This document shows, piece after piece, positions 36,822 to 46,628 of a stretch of DNA of 64,000 nt. The first letter of the stretch is position 1, and each line of letters opens with the position of its first letter. The stretch is from Dolichospermum sp. LEGE 00240. GTDB lineage: Bacteria > Cyanobacteriota > Cyanobacteriia > Cyanobacteriales > Nostocaceae. The position numbers were made by a program, and so were the translations under genes. Location of the stretch: contig NZ_JADEVZ010000009.1 in NCBI RefSeq assembly GCF_015207875.1, positions 36,946-100,945 of the forward strand, written 5' to 3'. Under the pieces are notes generated by a model, which had not been told where the DNA came from, did no database searches, and was given only the letters and a program-made list of their open reading frames with translations.

Positions 36822-37397
36822 TTACGCTGGCTGCGGAAAATCTACATCTTCATAAAGTTGTCTCATTGTTCCCGCAAAGCTAATGCTGTGTAATTGAAAT
36901 GAAGTTTCTTCTCCTACATAAGACTGTAATACCCAAAATCCATCTTGATTGCGGCGGAAACATTCAACTCTCGGTTTTTTTGTATTAATTAAGATATATT
37001 CTTGTAAAGTTTCTATAGTTTGATAATCAGCGAATTTGTCACCTCGATCAAATCTTTCGGTAGAATCAGATAAAACTTCGATTATTAAACAGGGAAATCT
37101 TTTATATCCTAATGTTTCTTGATCACGCTTGTCGCAAGTTACCATAATATCAGGATAAAAAAATCTATTTAAAGATTCAATTCTGGCTTTCATATCAGAA
37201 ATATATACTCGACAACCAGAACCACGCATATAATTACGCAGTAGTGTAAACAAGTTTCCAGTAATGGTAACATGAGCGTCTAATGCGCCAGCCATTGCGT
37301 AAATATATCCATCAATATATTCATGCTTGACGGGGCTGTTTTCTTCTAATTCTAAATATTCTTCTGGAGTAATGTAGATTTGGGGAGAAGCAACCAT
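36822..37397 (-). CDS. Uma2 family (DUF820) putative endonuclease-like protein, second copy
   Basis: 191 residues. Uma2 core: ITPEEYLELEENSPVKHEYI, RFFYPDIMVTCDKRDQETLG (PD motif) and PCLIIEVLSDSTERFDRGDK (E in IIEVLS), then YQTIETLQEYILINTKKPRV. It differs clearly from the copy at 16399-16962. Predicted PD-(D/E)xK-type nuclease fold; no proven biological role and no partner gene here. Confidence 0.85.
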   Translation of the reverse strand: MVASPQIYITPEEYLELEENSPVKHEYIDGYIYAMAGALDAHVTITGNLFTLLRNYMRGSGCRVYISDMKARIESLNRFFYPDIMVTCDKRDQETLGYKRFPCLIIEVLSDSTERFDRGDKFADYQTIETLQEYILINTKKPRVECFRRNQDGFWVLQSYVGEETSFQLHSISFAGTMRQLYEDVDFPQPA

Positions 37398-37472
37398 ATT
37401 TAAAACCTCAAAAATTAAGATGTAGGCTTAACACTTGCTATAGGGGTTATTGGTTGGATGAAATACAATCGA

Positions 37473-37491
37473 GGGCGCAGGCCCTGCGCCC
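37473..37491. repeat. GGGCGCAG/CTGCGCCC hairpin repeat
   Basis: Perfect 8-bp stem with a 3-base loop in the 236-bp gap upstream of the Uma2 gene. A different hairpin with the same look lies at 62046-62064. Typical cyanobacterial intergenic REP-like palindrome; no T-run follows. Confidence 0.6.
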
Positions 37492-37633
37492 CTACAGGGT
37501 TTTCGATTTACTGACTGTATCTTATTCGAGTGCATACCGCCATATTGATACTAAGTTAGGCATCTACAATAAATTATAGAACTAAAAAATTAGTTTAATC
37601 AAATCAAGTGGCAGAATGAAATTAAAAGTGGTT

Positions 37634-38374
37634 TTACCAAAAAACTAATAATTCTCTTTGCTGCCATAAAATCAGGATACCACTGAACAGAACAAAGGAG
37701 ATAACCAGTCGCCGGAATTGTTTTTCACTGATTTTCTGGAGAACTAAATGTCCCAACCAATTACCAGGTATAGCAGCTAAACCAAGGACAATTCCATAAC
37801 CAATATATGGCAATTTGAAAGCACCCAAAAAACTATAGACAAAAATCTTGACAATATGAACAATCACTCGATTTGTTGCCTGAGTTGCTAGTAATTCTTC
37901 TTTTTGTAAGCCATAGTTAATATAAAGTGGAGCTAATACAGGACCCATACTCCCTATTAATCCAGAGAAAAAAGCATAGGCGAAACCTGCTGGTAAAAAG
38001 TACCAAGCTTTGACTGAAAAAGATTTTTCTTCATTTTTAAAAAAGTAACTAGCAGCCGAAAAAATCAGAAATATAGCAACTAAAATACTTAACCAATCTA
38101 ATTTAAGTTTTGTCAGTGTAAAAGCTCCCAAAATTCCGCCAAAAATTGCTCCGGGTAACTCCCATTTAACAACATCCCAATTAATTTTTTGCCAATACAC
38201 AAATACTCTTTCACTGTTTCCAAATAGCCCACTAATAGTAATTACGGGAGCAATAGCTACAGCCCCTAGAAATATACTGACAATGGGCATAAGGATTAAT
38301 GCACTTCCACCACCTGCTAGTAAACTGACAAACCATCCTACAATTCCAGCTAATGCTAACCAAAATATTGTCAT
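37634..38374 (-). CDS. sulfite exporter TauE/SafE (TSUP) family permease
   Basis: 246 residues. Eight or so hydrophobic segments, starting FWLALAGIVGWFVSLLAGGGSALILMP with the family GGGS-type motif, and a second repeat around FAYAFFSGLIGSMGPVLAPLY. This is the TSUP/DUF81 family that exports sulfite, taurine-derived or other organic anions. The substrate is unknown. No neighbours hint at a pathway. Confidence 0.85.
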   Translation of the reverse strand: MTIFWLALAGIVGWFVSLLAGGGSALILMPIVSIFLGAVAIAPVITISGLFGNSERVFVYWQKINWDVVKWELPGAIFGGILGAFTLTKLKLDWLSILVAIFLIFSAASYFFKNEEKSFSVKAWYFLPAGFAYAFFSGLIGSMGPVLAPLYINYGLQKEELLATQATNRVIVHIVKIFVYSFLGAFKLPYIGYGIVLGLAAIPGNWLGHLVLQKISEKQFRRLVISFVLFSGILILWQQRELLVFW

Positions 38375-38545
38375 AAATATTGAATAATATGTTAAACCGA
38401 GTAAATCAGGCGCTTAATTTTTACTTTACCCTATTTTGTAGGTGCAAACCCCCTGTGGTTGCCTCAAATATTGGGGTAAGTACGGGGTGCTAACCTTGTA
38501 TTAAATCTAATTCTTTGATCTAATTAATTTTGCTTAAATACTTGA

Positions 38546-39385
38546 ATGATTAACAAGTCTCAGACGATACGGGGTTGGCACGGTCAACTTAACTTAGTTT
38601 ATGGTCATCGCCAAGATTCCACTCAGTTAATTTATAACCACCATCAAGCCCCATTAAAGGTACAACGCCCCTTTTACCCGGAAGGACAAGGAATTTGCCA
38701 TAGTGTGATTTTACATACGGCTGGGGGCATTGTGGGGGGCGATCGCCTATGCTCTCATATTCACCTCCAACCCGATACAAACGCCTTGATTACTACAGCC
38801 GCTGCTGGTAAAATATATCGCAGTAATGGCTTACCAGGGAGACAAACCGTAAATATCCAAGTGGATACTCATGCTTGTTTAGAATATTTACCCCAAGAAA
38901 CGATTTTATTTAATGGGGGGATTTATCGGCAAGATTTACGGGTAGAATTAGCTACGGATGCCAGTTATTTAGGTTGGGAAATTACCCGGTTTGGCCGCAG
39001 TGCTAGGGGAGAAAAATTTGTCCAGGGAGAGATGCGATCGCACACGGAAATCTGGCAAAATGGTATGCCATTATGGATTGATAGGCAAATCGTCCCCGGT
39101 AGCGAACAAGTATTTCACAGTCCTCATGGTTTAAGAGACAATCCCGTTGTTGGTAGTTTTGTTGGCGTTGGTTTCCCCATATCTCCAGAAATCATCAACC
39201 AAGCCCGGTCTTTAATTATTCAAAACTCTGATGCTGGGGTAACTCGCTTACAACATGGATTTTTGTGCCGATATCGTGGTAATTCTACATCAGAAGTCAG
39301 AAGTTGGTTTACAAATATCTGGCAAATGTTACGAGTATCTTGTCTAAATCGTGGTAATTGTATTCCTAGAGTATGGCAAATTTAA
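38546..39385 (+). CDS. ureD: urease accessory protein UreD
   Basis: 279 residues: GWHGQLNLVYGHRQDSTQLI, PLKVQRPFYPEGQGICHSVI, LHTAGGIVGGDRL and TTAAAGKIYRSNG. UreD is a chaperone that with UreF and UreG delivers nickel to urease. It leads the split urease cluster; ureE, ureF and ureG are not in the window and are presumably elsewhere. It ends about 40 bp before ureA. Confidence 0.95.
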   Translation: MINKSQTIRGWHGQLNLVYGHRQDSTQLIYNHHQAPLKVQRPFYPEGQGICHSVILHTAGGIVGGDRLCSHIHLQPDTNALITTAAAGKIYRSNGLPGRQTVNIQVDTHACLEYLPQETILFNGGIYRQDLRVELATDASYLGWEITRFGRSARGEKFVQGEMRSHTEIWQNGMPLWIDRQIVPGSEQVFHSPHGLRDNPVVGSFVGVGFPISPEIINQARSLIIQNSDAGVTRLQHGFLCRYRGNSTSEVRSWFTNIWQMLRVSCLNRGNCIPRVWQI

Positions 39386-39386
39386 A

Positions 39387-39420
39387 CGAACCACAGAGAC
39401 GCAGAGAACGCAGAGGAGGG
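39387..39420 (+). repeat. 'ACCACAGAGACGCAGAG' dispersed repeat carrying the ureA ribosome site
   Basis: GAACCACAGAGACGCAGAGA plus ACGCAGAGGAGGG lies directly upstream of ureA. Its end, AGGAGGG (39414-39420), is 4-5 nt from the ureA ATG and is the only Shine-Dalgarno. A relative on the minus strand precedes glcF (60422-60472). Confidence 0.65.
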
Positions 39421-39424
39421 AACA

Positions 39425-39727
39425 ATGCAGCTTACACCCCAAGAGAAAGATAAATTATTAATTTTCACCGCTGCTTTAGTGGCAGAAAGGCGTAAAAATC
39501 GAGGTTTAAAATTAAATTATCCCGAAGCAATTGCCTTTATTTCGGCGGCAATTTTAGAAGGTGCAAGAGATGGTCAAACTGTAGCAGATTTAATGAGTTA
39601 TGGGACAACTTTATTAACTCGTGATGATGTTATGGAAGGGATTCCCGAAATGATTCATGATGTTCAAGTAGAAGCCACATTTCCTGATGGCACAAAGTTG
39701 GTAACTGTACATAATCCCATTCATTAG
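39425..39727 (+). CDS. ureA: urease subunit gamma
   Basis: 100 residues, the standard gamma-subunit length: [60 protein letters not shown]. With UreB and UreC it forms the urea-hydrolysing enzyme (urea to ammonia and carbon dioxide). The start is fixed by AGGAGGG in the upstream repeat. The next gene should be ureB but is separated here by an ATPase/DUF4276 pair. Confidence 0.97.
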   Translation: MQLTPQEKDKLLIFTAALVAERRKNRGLKLNYPEAIAFISAAILEGARDGQTVADLMSYGTTLLTRDDVMEGIPEMIHDVQVEATFPDGTKLVTVHNPIH

Positions 39728-39768
39728 AAAAGATTAAAATAGGAGAAAGTACAAATCCAGCAAAAAAT

Positions 39769-40959
39769 ATGAGATTAAGATCAGTTAATATTCAAGGTTA
39801 TCGCCCTTTCAAAAATTTTCAAGCCCCATTACAACCACTAGAAATTATTGTTGGTGCTAATGGTGCAGGGAAATCAAGTTTTTTTGAATTTCTCAAATTT
39901 TTGCGAGATAGTCTTTATTATGATATTCCTCCCGAAATAATTTCTGGTTCTATTGGACAGCAGATTTTTCATATTCCTGGACTAGCTAAATTTCAATGGG
40001 ATATAGAAATTGATACAGGTCTTCCAATTGGTATTAGATATCTAGGAGAACTTATGGGTCCGGTTGGTCGAACTCAAGTTTCCTACGAAAGAGTAGAATC
40101 ATCTCAACCTTTTAGTGATAAATACAGTAGTCCATACATATATATGGATATTCAAGGTAATAAAGGTGTGATTAGAGAACCTGGAGAAAAAGGACTTACA
40201 ACATTAACATCAGATAAATTAACACAAGATATTGCTTTAAAGCGTTCTAATCAACTGACGCTAAATGCAATGACAAATCCATCACTGGAAGCCTTATATA
40301 ACTTACGTGAGTATATTCATGAATGGAGATTTTATAATTCTTTCAACATAGCAAATCAGAAAATTCGTCAATCAGTTCCCATTGAGCAAGAACCAATTTT
40401 ACATGAAGATGCAGGTAATTTGAGTTCAGTTCTTTTTTCTTTAATGACTGAATATAGACCAGCATTTGATGAATTACAACAACATTTACGTTCTGTAATT
40501 CCTGGTTTTAAAGGTTTAACAGTAAAAGCACGTGGTGGACCAGGAGAAGTGATCGCTTTTTGGCAAGAATCAGGTGTTGATGATGAGTTAAGTCTTGCTG
40601 ATTTATCAGATGGAATTTTGCGTTTAATTTGCTGGATTTGTTTGTGTGTACACCCAAATCCACCATCTTTAATTTGTATTGATGAACCAGACCAAGGTGT
40701 TCATCCTCGGACATTACCTGTTTTGGCTGCTTTATTTGAAAAAGCTTCTGAACGCACGCAAATTTTATTAGCTACTCACTCATCTTATTTTCTGACACAG
40801 TTTGATATTTCGCAAATTGCTGTACTCAGAAAAGAAAATGGAGAAGCAAAGTTTATTAAACCTGGTGAGTCTCAAGTATTAATTGATATGCTTGATGATT
40901 TTGGCTCAGATGAAATAGAACAATTACACCGCAGTGATGAATTAGAGAGACTTCCATGA
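39769..40959 (+). CDS. AAA (AAA_21 type) ATPase inserted in the urease operon
   Basis: 396 residues. It begins MRLRSVNIQGYRPFKNFQAP with Walker A VGANGAGKSSF; the C-terminus has the signature-like DLSDGILRLI, Walker B LICIDEPDQGVHP and H-loop LLATHSSY. It is related to the ATPase at 11623-12726 by architecture. It begins 41 bp after ureA and overlaps the DUF4276-like gene by 4 bp (ATGA). Such pairs resemble OLD/PARIS-type defence modules. No link to urea metabolism is visible. The start is ATG at 39769; a GGAGAAAG lies at about -20 only. Confidence 0.8.
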   Translation: MRLRSVNIQGYRPFKNFQAPLQPLEIIVGANGAGKSSFFEFLKFLRDSLYYDIPPEIISGSIGQQIFHIPGLAKFQWDIEIDTGLPIGIRYLGELMGPVGRTQVSYERVESSQPFSDKYSSPYIYMDIQGNKGVIREPGEKGLTTLTSDKLTQDIALKRSNQLTLNAMTNPSLEALYNLREYIHEWRFYNSFNIANQKIRQSVPIEQEPILHEDAGNLSSVLFSLMTEYRPAFDELQQHLRSVIPGFKGLTVKARGGPGEVIAFWQESGVDDELSLADLSDGILRLICWICLCVHPNPPSLICIDEPDQGVHPRTLPVLAALFEKASERTQILLATHSSYFLTQFDISQIAVLRKENGEAKFIKPGESQVLIDMLDDFGSDEIEQLHRSDELERLP

Positions 40960-41612
40960 GAGTTGAAATTTATGTAGAAGGGACATCTGATAAATATGCA
41001 ATGGAGGCACTATTAGCACCTTTAATTGACCAAAAATTACAGGATGGTATTAGTATCAAATTTTTTGCAGTTAAGGGAAATGATAATGATAAAGGAGGAG
41101 ATGCTAAGAAAGATTTATTAACAAAGACACCAATTAAAGCAGTCAATATTATCTGCAATCAGTCGGATTCAATTGTGGTAATCATACCAGACCTATATCC
41201 CAAAAATAAAGGATTTGAACATGAAACAATTGAAAAACTAGAAAATGGTATTTTAAATAATTTTAATCAGGTATTAGAGTCTAAAGGAATTAATGACAAT
41301 CGCTTAAAAGAGCGTTTTCGAGTCTTTTGCTTTAAACATGATTTAGAAGCCTTAATTTTGGCTGCTGAATCCCAACTAATGAGCATACTTGGTGTTAATT
41401 CTCTTGCTATAAAATGGATAACACCAGTTGAAGAGCAAAATCATAATGTTCCACCTAGAGATATTGTAGAGGAAATTTTCCAAAAATGTGGTAAGAAGTA
41501 TAAAGGTTCTGTAGATGCACGCAGAATTTTAGAAAATGCTAGATATCAAGATATAGCCGAACTGTGTCCACAAGCTTTCAGACCGTTTGTAGAGTTTTTA
41601 GAAACCCTTTAA
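40956..41612 (+). CDS. DUF4276/TOPRIM-like partner of the AAA ATPase
   Basis: 218 residues. N-terminal MRVEIYVEGTSDKYAMEALL has the VEG-SDK motif of DUF4276-like/TOPRIM proteins, followed by SIVVIIPDLYPKNKG with the conserved Asp, and FRVFCFKHDLEALILAAESQL. The start overlaps the ATPase stop by 4 bases. It ends 14 bp before ureB. It belongs to the class of small partners of AAA ATPases in defence-like operons; nuclease activity is inferred only. Confidence 0.7.
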   Translation: MRVEIYVEGTSDKYAMEALLAPLIDQKLQDGISIKFFAVKGNDNDKGGDAKKDLLTKTPIKAVNIICNQSDSIVVIIPDLYPKNKGFEHETIEKLENGILNNFNQVLESKGINDNRLKERFRVFCFKHDLEALILAAESQLMSILGVNSLAIKWITPVEEQNHNVPPRDIVEEIFQKCGKKYKGSVDARRILENARYQDIAELCPQAFRPFVEFLETL

Positions 41613-41626
41613 AGTAGGAAACAACT

Positions 41627-41932
41627 ATGATTCCCGGAGAAATTATTACCCCAGCAGGTGAAATAGAATTAAATGCAGGTCGTCCCACGACTAAATTAAC
41701 AGTAGCAAATACAGGAGATAGACCAATTCAAATAGGATCGCATTTTCACTTTTACGAAGTTAATACCGCTTTATTTTTTGACAGAGAAAAAACACGAGGA
41801 ATGCGATTAGATATCCCCGCAGGTACAGCCGTGAGATTTGAACCAGGAGACGAAAAAGAAGTTACTCTAATTCCCCTCGTTGGTACTCGCCAAATCTACG
41901 GATTCAACGGCAAAATTAATGGGAATCTCTAA
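41627..41932 (+). CDS. ureB: urease subunit beta
   Basis: 101 residues: [58 protein letters not shown]. Normal length, with AGGA just before the ATG. It now follows the DUF4276-like gene instead of ureA, and is separated from ureC by an opposite-strand gene, so its expression may depend on the AAA/DUF4276 transcript. Confidence 0.97.
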   Translation: MIPGEIITPAGEIELNAGRPTTKLTVANTGDRPIQIGSHFHFYEVNTALFFDREKTRGMRLDIPAGTAVRFEPGDEKEVTLIPLVGTRQIYGFNGKINGNL

Positions 41933-42001
41933 GAAAGTTCAACTCGTGCAATGAGAGTAGGCAAAATACATACTCTGTAAAAGGAAGTTTGAGCCTAAAT
42001 T

Positions 42002-44695
42002 TTACTCATCTGCTAAGAAACTTTCTCCCCATTTTAATTCAACTTTACCGCTGGGACTAAATACAACCTTAAATTCAGTTACAGGCTTACTAATTGCCAG
42101 CTTAGTAGGCAATATGAGAGTCTCATCCTTGGCTTTACCGTCATCAGGTTTAGATAGCAATTTGGGTAAAGGTGTAGTTGGCAGTAGATCGATCGCTAAT
42201 TTATCAATTGGTTCATAGGAAACAACTGCCCCTTCCGTATCTACCAATACTCGATAAACCAAATCCCGATCAAAATTAGCAGATGTTTCAGTAGATTCTT
42301 TTTTGGTAGATATTTGCCAATTCTGGACAATTAGTTTTTGCAGATCCTCTTGCAACTTCTGGATCTTTTTAGGATCATTAATAGCTGGTAGAGGATTAGC
42401 AACAGCAGGATCTAAACTTGATGGAATCTCCGTAGGGATCAGAGTAACTCCAGCTTTAAGTGGAACTGGTTTTTTGAGACTGTTTTTCTCTAAATCCAAC
42501 GCATCACCAATTAAATCATTAACTTTCTTTTGATCATTAACAGTCAGTAACCGATGCTGAAATACCACATATTTATATTCTCTAGAAATCTTCCTCTCGA
42601 TCACATTAATTGCGTGCGTAACTGCCTCATTAGCCGCATAACTGGGGGCTTCATCTACAATTGATTGCAGCGATTGCTTAGGATCGAGGAGCATATTTGC
42701 CAACCTTCGAGTTAAAGGCACAATCCCATATACATTTACCTTTTTCTCTAAACCCAATTCTTTAACTGCCTTGAGAGCAATTTCTGTAGTCATTTCTGAG
42801 CCTCCCCATAAAACATTTATATTTGGGTGGCCTTTGAGCATTGCCTTAACCTTATCTACATCTTGCGGGGTTCTGGCATCCGTCGTTCCCGTTTGAGTCC
42901 ATTTGGTATTAGAGTCTTTCATACCTTTGAGAAAACCCTGTAAATAAGGATAAAGACGGGTTGAATCTGTCCCATCTACCAAACCCACATTTAGCTCTTT
43001 AATTTGGTTCCTGTTGCTGTCTAATGCCTGATTTCCCACATATCTTCCTAGATCGTAACCCATACGGGAAGAATCGCTTTCATAACAAGCAAACACAACT
43101 TTCTGAGATTCTTTTGGCAAGCAATCACCAATATTAACAACTACCACACCGGAAACATAAGCCTGGAGAATAGTAGCTGCGGATTTTTCCGGATCTAGGG
43201 GTCTCATGATGATTGCATCTACATCCTGGGTGAGCAGTTGTTTGATTCCTTGAGCTTCTGCTTCAACTGTTTCTCCTGTCTTAATGGGGATGATTTCGAC
43301 TTGTTTATTTTCCTTAGCCAGCCTTTCTAGTCCTTGTTGATATAACTTATAAGTTAAGTTATCGTTGGGAACAATAAATCCGACTTTATACTTTTGTGGG
43401 CTGTCTTTAATAATTTTTGCTTCCCAATCTTTATCTTTGGCAGCTTTGTCCCAGTTATAAGATCGTTTCAGTTGATCTACTGACCAAAATTTAGCTCGTT
43501 TGAGATTAGCACGCTCGAATTCAGTACCAATTGTAATTGTTCCGTTCCCTAAATCCGCATAGCGGAGCAAAGCTGCCTTAAAGTTGGCTTTGTAGAGATC
43601 CGCACCTTGAAGATTAGCACGACTAAGATTAGAGCCTTGAAAATTTGCTTGGTTAAGATTTGCTCCTTCCAAATCAGCCCATATCAAGCGAGAGTTAATG
43701 ACTGATGCCTTCAAGAGATTGGCATCTCTTAAATAAACACGACTCATACGACTGCTATCCAGATTCGCTTCCTCTAAATTGGCTTTCTCCAAATTAGCTG
43801 CCCGCAGAACTGCACCTTTAAGGTTTGCTCCTTTCAAATTTGCCCTTTTTAGATTTACCCTCTCCAGATTTGCGCCTTCTAAGTTAGCTTTCTCTAAGTT
43901 TGCTCCTTCAAGGTTTGCTCCACTTAAATTTACGCCAGACAAATCCATTCGGGAAAGGTTAATTCCTTCATATCTGTAAAACTGTGGTGGCCATTGGGCA
44001 ATACCAGCCCATTCCAATTGAAATTTATAGCATTTATTCAGTTCAATCCCTTCTAAATTGGCCTTGGGAGCCGATTCTCCTAATAGACTTTGGCAAGATT
44101 TATTGAGCTTTTCTATAGCTTCTATTCTGGAGTCAGAATGCTCAACACCTTTCTGATTTCTAACTTCTAATCTAGCATCATCAAGAGCCTGTTGTTCTCT
44201 CTGGGGAGCTTCTATAAAGTAAGCCCCCATTGCTGCTAACAGCGTAAATTGACCAATTACTGTAGCTAGACTATATAGAGAGACATTTTCACACCATTTA
44301 ACAAAGTCTCCCAGTCGCTGATCTAAAAACCTTAGTGGGTTGAGCCAGGAATACTTTTCTTCTTTGAGTACTTTTCCTGATTCTAGGCAGTAACTTTCAA
44401 ACATCCGCCGATAAGTTTCTGGTGGGATATCTAGTTTTTTAGCTTCTTGGAGTATTTTGTACTCTTGTTTGACTGGATCTTCAATAGAAGTAACTTGGTT
44501 AAAGCTATGCTCTAAATTCTTGACAACTGTTTCTAATTCTAAAATTTCTGCTTGTTCTTCTGGTGATAGTTCAGTATTTGTAATTTCTGTTGTTTGTGTA
44601 TGTTCTATATCTTGTGCTTTGTTTTTACCCGCAGTCATATTTTTTAAATGTTGGATATTTACATTTGGTCTTCGTCTGGAAAAATTATTAGGCAT
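42002..44695 (-). CDS. pentapeptide-repeat protein fused to a periplasmic-binding-protein-like domain
   Basis: 897 residues, three main parts. (1) about 1-190: coiled-coil-like, acidic, with a membrane segment (VIGQFTLLAAMGAYFIEA). (2) about 215-400: pentapeptide repeats (A(D/N)Lxx), e.g. GANLEGANLEKANLEGANLE, a right-handed beta-helix. (3) about 440-720: type 1 periplasmic-binding fold (KYKVGFIVPNDNLTYKLYQQ, QDVDAIIMRPLDPEKSAATI, VVVNIGDC, KELNVGLVDGTDSTRLYPYL, NVLWGGSEMTTEIALKAVKE), like ribose/TorT-type sensors. The tail (about 720-897) is low-complexity. It lies on the opposite strand between ureB and ureC. Role unknown; a sugar or small-ligand sensor is one guess. Confidence 0.7.
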   Translation of the reverse strand: MPNNFSRRRPNVNIQHLKNMTAGKNKAQDIEHTQTTEITNTELSPEEQAEILELETVVKNLEHSFNQVTSIEDPVKQEYKILQEAKKLDIPPETYRRMFESYCLESGKVLKEEKYSWLNPLRFLDQRLGDFVKWCENVSLYSLATVIGQFTLLAAMGAYFIEAPQREQQALDDARLEVRNQKGVEHSDSRIEAIEKLNKSCQSLLGESAPKANLEGIELNKCYKFQLEWAGIAQWPPQFYRYEGINLSRMDLSGVNLSGANLEGANLEKANLEGANLERVNLKRANLKGANLKGAVLRAANLEKANLEEANLDSSRMSRVYLRDANLLKASVINSRLIWADLEGANLNQANFQGSNLSRANLQGADLYKANFKAALLRYADLGNGTITIGTEFERANLKRAKFWSVDQLKRSYNWDKAAKDKDWEAKIIKDSPQKYKVGFIVPNDNLTYKLYQQGLERLAKENKQVEIIPIKTGETVEAEAQGIKQLLTQDVDAIIMRPLDPEKSAATILQAYVSGVVVVNIGDCLPKESQKVVFACYESDSSRMGYDLGRYVGNQALDSNRNQIKELNVGLVDGTDSTRLYPYLQGFLKGMKDSNTKWTQTGTTDARTPQDVDKVKAMLKGHPNINVLWGGSEMTTEIALKAVKELGLEKKVNVYGIVPLTRRLANMLLDPKQSLQSIVDEAPSYAANEAVTHAINVIERKISREYKYVVFQHRLLTVNDQKKVNDLIGDALDLEKNSLKKPVPLKAGVTLIPTEIPSSLDPAVANPLPAINDPKKIQKLQEDLQKLIVQNWQISTKKESTETSANFDRDLVYRVLVDTEGAVVSYEPIDKLAIDLLPTTPLPKLLSKPDDGKAKDETLILPTKLAISKPVTEFKVVFSPSGKVELKWGESFLADE

Positions 44696-44921
44696 AATTA
44701 TGTAGTGAGTGTATTTTGATAAAGAGATTTAAACTTAGCTAATTGTATTCAATAGCATACTTATTAAGTAATTGCGACAATAGTTTACTTATTTTTATAA
44801 ATTGCCATTATGGCTGGTGATCATAATTATTGGGTTTTTATGACAATTTCCCAACTTTTGGATAATATTCCCAAAAGAACTAAATATGACAGACTTAAAA
44901 AGTAATCAGGAGATGATTTAG

Positions 44922-46628
44922 ATGACTTACAGAATGGAGCGTCGCGCATACGCGGAAACCTACGGGCCTACAGTAGGTGATAAAATTAGACTAGCTGACA
45001 CTGAATTATTTATCGAAGTCGAACAAGATTTCACAACCTACGGCGATGAGGTAAAATTTGGTGGTGGTAAAGTCATCAGAGATGGCATGGGACAATCCCC
45101 AATTTCTAATCATGATGGGGCTGTAGATTTAGTGATTACAAATGCCTTAATTCTTGATTGGTGGGGCATTGTCAAAGCGGATATCGGCATTAAAGATGGT
45201 AAAATTTACAAAATTGGTAAAGCCGGAAATCCCTATATTCAAGATAATGTGGATATTATTATTGGCCCGGGAACTGAAGCTTTAGCCGGGGAGGGAATGA
45301 TTCTGACTGCGGGGGGAATAGATACCCATATCCATTTTATCTGTCCTCAACAAATTGAGGTGGCGATCGCTTCTGGGATCACTACAATGATTGGGGGTGG
45401 CACAGGCCCAGCTACAGGAACAAATGCCACAACTTGTACTCCTGGCCCTTGGAATATTTACCGAATGTTGCAAGCGGCAGATGCTTTCCCTGTCAACTTA
45501 GGATTTTTAGGTAAAGGTAACACAAGTCAACCTCAAGGACTGATAGAACAAATCGAAGCAGGGGTAATGGGGTTAAAACTTCATGAAGATTGGGGGACAA
45601 ATCCTGCCACAATTGATACTTGTTTGACTGTTGCTGATGAGTATGATGTGCAAGTAGCAATTCACACTGACACTCTCAATGAAGCTGGCTTTGTGGAAGA
45701 TACTATTGCCGCTTTTAAACATCGTGCTATTCACACTTATCACACGGAAGGGGCTGGGGGAGGTCACGCACCAGATATTATTAAGGTTTGTGGACAAAGT
45801 AATGTTTTACCATCTTCCACTAATCCTACCCGTCCTTACACTGTTAATACTCTAGATGAACATTTAGATATGTTGATGGTATGTCATCACTTAGATGCGG
45901 CAATTCCTGAAGATGTATCTTTTGCTGAATCTCGTATCCGTCGGGAAACGATCGCTGCGGAAGATATTCTCCACGATTTAGGCGCGTTTAGTATGATTGC
46001 TTCCGACTCCCAAGCCATGGGACGGGTAGGTGAGGTAATAATTCGGACTTGGCAAACAGCACATAAAATGAAGGTGCAACGGGGAAGTCTTGCTGGTGAT
46101 AGTCATGCTGATAATTTACGAGCCAAACGTTATGTTGCTAAATATACAATTAATCCAGCAATCACTCATGGTATTTCTGAATATGTGGGGTCTGTGGAAG
46201 CGGGAAAATTAGCCGATTTGTGTTTGTGGCAACCTGCTTTTTTTGGTGTTAAACCGGAAATTGTCATTAAAGGAGGTATGATTGCTTGGTCGCAAATGGG
46301 TGATGCCAATGCTAGTATTCCCACACCCCAACCTGTATATATGCGACCGATGTTTGGCAGTTTTGCTGGTGCTAGAAACGCCACATCATTAACTTTTGTG
46401 TCTCAAGCAGCTTTGGCAAGAGAAATTCCTCAACAATTAGAATTAAGGAAATTAGCGATCGCAGTTTCAGGAACTCGTCAAATTACTAAGCGAGATATGA
46501 AATTAAATGATGCCTTACCCGAAATTGAAGTAGATTCAGAAACCTACGAAGTTCGTGCAGACGGTGAATTATTAACTTGTGAACCAGCAACCATTTTACC
46601 AATGGCACAAAGATACTTTCTGTTTTAG
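44922..46628 (+). CDS. ureC: urease subunit alpha
   Basis: 568 residues: the catalytic urease subunit. The nickel ligands are in [10 protein letters not shown] (two His), GLKLHEDWG (carbamylated Lys and His) and [10 protein letters not shown]; the active-site flap is [19 protein letters not shown] (44908-44912) is 9 nt before the ATG. It stands 2.99 kb downstream of ureB with an opposite-strand gene between, so it must have its own promoter. The stop is followed at 3 bp by a MITE. Confidence 0.98.
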   Translation: MTYRMERRAYAETYGPTVGDKIRLADTELFIEVEQDFTTYGDEVKFGGGKVIRDGMGQSPISNHDGAVDLVITNALILDWWGIVKADIGIKDGKIYKIGKAGNPYIQDNVDIIIGPGTEALAGEGMILTAGGIDTHIHFICPQQIEVAIASGITTMIGGGTGPATGTNATTCTPGPWNIYRMLQAADAFPVNLGFLGKGNTSQPQGLIEQIEAGVMGLKLHEDWGTNPATIDTCLTVADEYDVQVAIHTDTLNEAGFVEDTIAAFKHRAIHTYHTEGAGGGHAPDIIKVCGQSNVLPSSTNPTRPYTVNTLDEHLDMLMVCHHLDAAIPEDVSFAESRIRRETIAAEDILHDLGAFSMIASDSQAMGRVGEVIIRTWQTAHKMKVQRGSLAGDSHADNLRAKRYVAKYTINPAITHGISEYVGSVEAGKLADLCLWQPAFFGVKPEIVIKGGMIAWSQMGDANASIPTPQPVYMRPMFGSFAGARNATSLTFVSQAALAREIPQQLELRKLAIAVSGTRQITKRDMKLNDALPEIEVDSETYEVRADGELLTCEPATILPMAQRYFLF

